In this document: piece after piece, positions 16,990-20,833 of the stretch
Layout of the letters: the number at the start of each line of letters is the position of its first letter
Position numbering within the stretch: position 1 is the first letter of the stretch
Assembly (NCBI GenBank): GCA_018257865.1
Contig: JAEUBA010000230.1
Span: 1 to 20,833 of the forward strand
Source of the DNA: Stereocaulon alpinum
Lineage: Eukaryota; Ascomycota; Lecanoromycetes; Lecanorales; Stereocaulaceae
Direction: 5' to 3'
DNA: 20,833 nt
Program-made: the position numbers and the translations under genes
The notes under the pieces: generated by a model
What the model saw: the letters and a program-made list of their open reading frames with translations, nothing else
Databases searched by the model: none
Told to the model about the DNA's origin: nothing

Positions 16990-19900
16990 TTAATATTATA
17001 TTAGGAATCCTAACTAAACTAGCTATCTTATTACTACCCTTATACTATTAACTTTAATTAATATAGTTCTAATATTATAAGTCCCTACCTCCTTAATAAG
17101 TTCTCTTTAAGTATCGCTAAGCTTTAGGTAGTATAGGAGAATATATTTTATATCTTAATTCCCCTAATTATAGCTATAGCGAGCGCTATAAATCCCTAGT
17201 ACTTTCGCTTTATATAAGAAGTAGTTAAACCTATTCTTATTACTTTAAAGTTAGATTACTACTAAGCTTTCTACCTTCTTTAGTTTTAGGTAGTAGTTAT
17301 ACCTATCTCTAAATAATATTTCCCTTTAAACGGGTATATAAGAGTATTTAGGGATAGCCTTTTTATATATCTTTTATTACTTAGTCTACTTTACTATCGC
17401 CTAACTCCTTATTTTTTTAGCTAGGATATCTATATCTTAGTACTCCTTAATATCTATTTTTACGTTATACTAATATACTTTCTATCTTATTATTATTAAT
17501 ACTTAGTCCTAATCCTTTACTTTAAGCTCTTAAAAGGCCTATATCTCCTTCTTTAGTAATAAGGTAGAGTATATTAGGCGCGCCCTCCCTCTTTTTCCCT
17601 ATAATCTTTAACGAATTATATAGTTACCTTTAATTATTAGGTTATAGATCCCCCTTAGTACTTAATATCTTATAACTAAAGTATCTAACTAAGTTTAAAT
17701 AGGAGGGATAACTACCTTTACCTTTAAGACTTAAACTAGTATTACTCTATATACTTTAAGTACTATCCTTAAATAGTTATTCTATATTATCGCTAGTATT
17801 TTAATATACTTTTCTACTACTCCTAGTTCTCTAGTAGGGGTATATTAGATTAGTATAGTAAATATAAGTATAGGTCTTACTACTATATTATATACTATCC
17901 TATATTTCTTAAATATAGCTCCTTAGGTTAATCCGGCTAGGTACTTAATTACTTAGGCTTAGGTAGTTACTTTTATCTTTACCTATACTATATAAAGGTC
18001 CTAGCGGAGCTTAGTATTAATATATAACCTAAGGACCTTAATACTTACCTCTAGTATAACCTCTACGCTACTAAATTATATTATCTCTTTTATATTAAAC
18101 CTCTTAGGCGTTTATAATAGATATACTAGTTTATACTTTTAAGGTATAAATATTACTTCGTATATTTCTACTTATATTAGATAGAGCTTATAGGCTTATT
18201 CTAGCTATCTATAGTTTATTTCCGTCGATTTACTATATACTAGTAGGTATACGTTATTTATAAATCCTCCTACTTATACTAAGATTTTTACTTTTAAGTA
18301 TACTTTAATTAATAGTATATTAAAGAAGAGAAATAGAATTAGTAATATAGGTAATTCTTATAGAATCCCTATCTCTATCGCCTTTACTAAGCTAGTTTTA
18401 CCTTTAAAGTAATTAATATCGCTTTATCTTTAAGGAAGCTTATAGTCTACTAAATAATTCCCTTAGGGATTCCTTTTATCTTTAGGTTATAGAGTAGCCT
18501 TTTATAGGATATATTATTAAATACCTCTATTATATTTAGTAATAATAGGCTTACTATATTATCTTTACCTTAATTCTATATTATATAGACTAAATTTATA
18601 ATAGTCTCTAAGGCTATTTCTACTAAGCGTCTCTTTCTACCCCCTATTTAGTATTTTAAGAGTAGATAATTCCTTTTAGCTATTCTACTAAGATATTTCG
18701 CTATTACTATCTCTAACGCTTTTCTAAGTATATCTAGTAATATAATAGGCTAGTATACCTTAAGCTCTAAATAGTTAATCTTTTTTAATTTCTTTAGTAT
18801 TACTATATTTACCTCTTAGAACTTCTTTAGGTAGTATCTATAGTTTAAGTATACTTAAAATATCCTTTTAAATATTTCTATTATCTCTACGTATACTACT
18901 CTTAGGAATTTATTTAGGATCTCTAAAATTCTTAAGACTTTATCTACTACTAAGTATTAGATTATATTCCTTACCTCCTTTAAGGTAATCTTACTATCTA
19001 TTATTATAAGTTCTAAGTAGTTAGCCTCTTCTATATCTATTAAGTCTACTAGGGGTAAGAGTAGGAAGAGGACCCTCCTTAGGGCCTCTACCTTCCCCTT
19101 AAAGTCTATTACTTTATTCCTATTTCCGTCTTTAATAGCTAGGAATTACGGTAGCTTTTTAAAGTATATACTCCTCTCCCTTCCCTACTTAATAAGTTAC
19201 TATACTTCTCTTAATCTTAGTAATACTTTATAGACTCCCTCTCTAAAAGCTATTATCCTAGCCTTCTATAGGGTAGTAACCTTTTCCCTTTTAGCCTAAT
19301 AGAGGGTTCCTTAATTTCTATATTTCTATTATAGTAGTAAGCCTTAAGCGCTACTTATAATACTTTAGTTACCCTTATATCTACCCTATTTTAATATAGC
19401 TTAGCCCCTAGGTATAGTTCCTTATATAGGATAGTATCTTTTATTACCTTTTATAGTATAGCTATAAGCCTATTAATATATTAGTTAATTATATCTTTAA
19501 AGTCTACTAAGTACTAGCTTATTACTTTATTTAAGATTTTTATATATTTCTAGATTTCCTCCTTAGTTACCTTCGCCTCTATTCTTTTCTAAGCCCTCTT
19601 CTAGTATATTAGGTATTCGCTTTATATCTATTCTAGCTCTATTATAATTAGTATATAGTCTAATCCTATATTAAGGTTATTCCTTACCCTATACTTTACT
19701 ATTATATTATATACGCCTTTAGTGAGGAATATAAGGTTAATAGTACTCTTTAGGCCCCTATTCTACTATATAACTACCTTCTCTAGTAGTCTTAGAACTA
19801 TACCTTTCTCTCCTATTACCTCTAGTAGCTTATCTACTATAGCGTAGTATATTATTCGTCTTAGGTTATTCTAGTATAGGTAGTATAGGTTAAAGTCTCC

Positions 19901-20296
19901 TATAACTATATATTTACCCTTATTCCCTAGTACCTCCTCTAGTTTTAGGATAATTATTAGACTATCCTTTAATATATAGCTTACTAGTAAGGGGTTATAA
20001 ATATTATATACCTATACCCTCTCCCCTAGCGGCTCTCTAGTATTCTTTATCCTAGCTTTAATATCCTTTTAGATTCTCTTAACCTAAATATATAATAAGT
20101 ATAAGTTACCTCCTTAGTATTCTACCCCCTAGTTATTAGGATCTATCCTTTTATTTATATAAAAATATATTTTAGCCTCTAAGTCTCCTCTATAGGCTAA
20201 GTAGAATCTACTTATACTTATATTATATAAGGTTCTATTTATTAGGTTATATACTAGCTCCTAAATTACTAATATATCTATATCTTTTATATCTTA
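16990..20296 (-). pseudogene. LINE ORF2: endonuclease, reverse transcriptase, Cys/His end
   Basis: Domains in order on the - strand are as follows. First is an endonuclease of the exonuclease/phosphatase type, with the conserved GDFN at 19889-19900. Next is the reverse transcriptase, with a block matching GxPQGSPxSPILFLFFN at about 18312-18360 and the FxDD catalytic motif at 18253-18264, which now reads F-I-N-N. Then comes the post-RT helix LPPIxxxLD (about 17690), and at about 17410-17460 the end of an RNase H-like segment (DIDILAKK, matching the common GNExADxLAK). Last is a C-terminal Cys/His segment ending in ILLYYLKLSDT. TAA/TAG codons occur throughout. The LINE polyprotein normally makes a target-primed cDNA copy; this one cannot. 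I could not find the YTDGS start of RNase H, so an internal deletion is possible. Confidence 0.7.
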
Positions 20297-20833
20297 ATTG
20301 ATTGGTTTATACGCCTATTCTAGTATCTATATATACTAATAAGGGTGTTCTATTATATTATTTATGAAACCAGTAGATAGTACACGTAGTATACCTTTCC
20401 TAGCTATAAGAGAAACTATAGTATAGTACCTAGATAAAAACTCCCGCTTATCCTTAATAATATAATTACTTTTAGTCTAGGGATTATACCCTAAGCCTCC
20501 TTAACACCGGTAACTCTTAACTATATTCTTTAATATTATACTGAGCGGTCTATAACATTATTTCTAATACTAACTATAATATACGCCCTTTATACTATAC
20601 TTAGCTCTTAAGGACTCTGCTGTATTCTTCTATATCCTTCGACTTTATTATAGCGCTAAGCGCCTTATAACTTTCTTTAACCTTTACTATATTAATATAG
20701 GGGGGGGAGAGGGGGTATATAGCCGTCCTATAAGGGTTTAAGTTATTAGCGCTAATTAGTAGTATTTATTAGTATCCGTAGTAGTACCGGATTTAGCTAT
20801 TCGGTAGTTTACTAGTTAAGGATATAAGAAAGG
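20297..20833 (-). mobile_element. 3' part of a LINE (copy C), RIP-mutated
   Basis: The sequence reads leftward to its 3' tail (ATTGATTGG on the + strand at 20297-20305) and continues past the right edge. Bases 20297-20415 are an inverted, nearly identical copy of 1-119. It shares its last ~50 bp with copy B but diverges from it further in, so it is a related subfamily rather than the same one. No LINE protein motif can be read in the visible 537 bp, which would be 3' UTR and perhaps the end of ORF2. A G8 run occurs near 20701. Confidence 0.55.

Larger units (their letters stand above)
9340..20296 (-). mobile_element. 5'-truncated Tad-like LINE (copy B), split by an LTR element
   Basis: The LINE runs right to left. 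Its coding part is at about 16990-20296 and its 3' UTR reaches 16657. After the 7.3-kb LTR element, its last 50 bp and tail lie at 9340-9389. Joined, it is about 3,690 bp. It begins inside the endonuclease domain (I-stop-E at 20258-20266 for the usual IQE), which is typical of 5'-truncated reverse transcripts. The tail (TTGATTAATTAATTTATTT on the + strand) is a RIP-altered version of the (AATC)n tail of copy A. Its 5' end abuts the tail of copy C at 20297, so it seems to have inserted in that tail. ORF1 is missing. Confidence 0.75.

Overview
The window looks like nuclear DNA of a filamentous ascomycete (Pezizomycotina). This rests on three things seen in the sequence: large AT-rich blocks in which almost every CpA/TpG has become TpA, the signature of repeat-induced point mutation (RIP); Tad-like LINE and Ty3/Gypsy retrotransposons; and short GT-AG introns of about 57-117 nt with CTGAT / TTAAC-like branch sites. 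The genus cannot be told from the sequence.

Layout. (i) 1-740 is RIP-mutated repeat DNA. It starts with the 3' end and (AATC)n tail of a LINE on the + strand, followed by an unidentified coding-like stretch. (ii) 741-1260 is a transition zone with a GC-rich repeat/hairpin, an (AT)n tract and a purine-rich GGGAGCA minisatellite. (iii) 1260-7290 is an island of normal composition. It holds an unassigned stretch, a broken intron-containing gene on the - strand (2163-3635), a decayed LINE ORF1-like fragment on the - strand (3733-4388), and the only intact gene, a 542-residue multi-pass membrane protein (5011-6639, +) with a TATA-like promoter. (iv) 7300-20833 is one continuous RIP block. Its first 2 kb is unidentified repeat DNA. 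The rest is a nest: a LINE 3' end (20297 onward, - strand), then a second, 5'-truncated Tad-like LINE apparently inserted in its tail (9340-20296, - strand), then a complete 7,267-bp Gypsy LTR retrotransposon inserted 50 bp from the 3' end of that LINE (9390-16656, - strand), with 289-bp LTRs and an ACTAA target duplication.

In both retroelements the pol domains can still be read in order on the - strand, although they are full of TAA/TAG codons and have catalytic or zinc-binding residues changed by transitions. The least expected item is a coding-like region on the + strand (about 10276-11200), antisense to gag-pol, between the integrase/chromodomain end and the 3' LTR. It encodes a coiled-coil-like and then an acidic/charged segment and may be an additional antisense ORF of this Gypsy family. 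A second point of interest is the broken gene at 2163-3635: its gene model keeps frame over four exons, and its only three stop codons are all explainable as CAR to TAR changes, although it lies outside the heavily RIP-mutated blocks.

No rRNA, tRNA, CRISPR array or prokaryotic feature was found. The host gene and the repeats do not form a pathway; the window is best read as a gene-poor, transposon-dominated compartment carrying one surviving gene.
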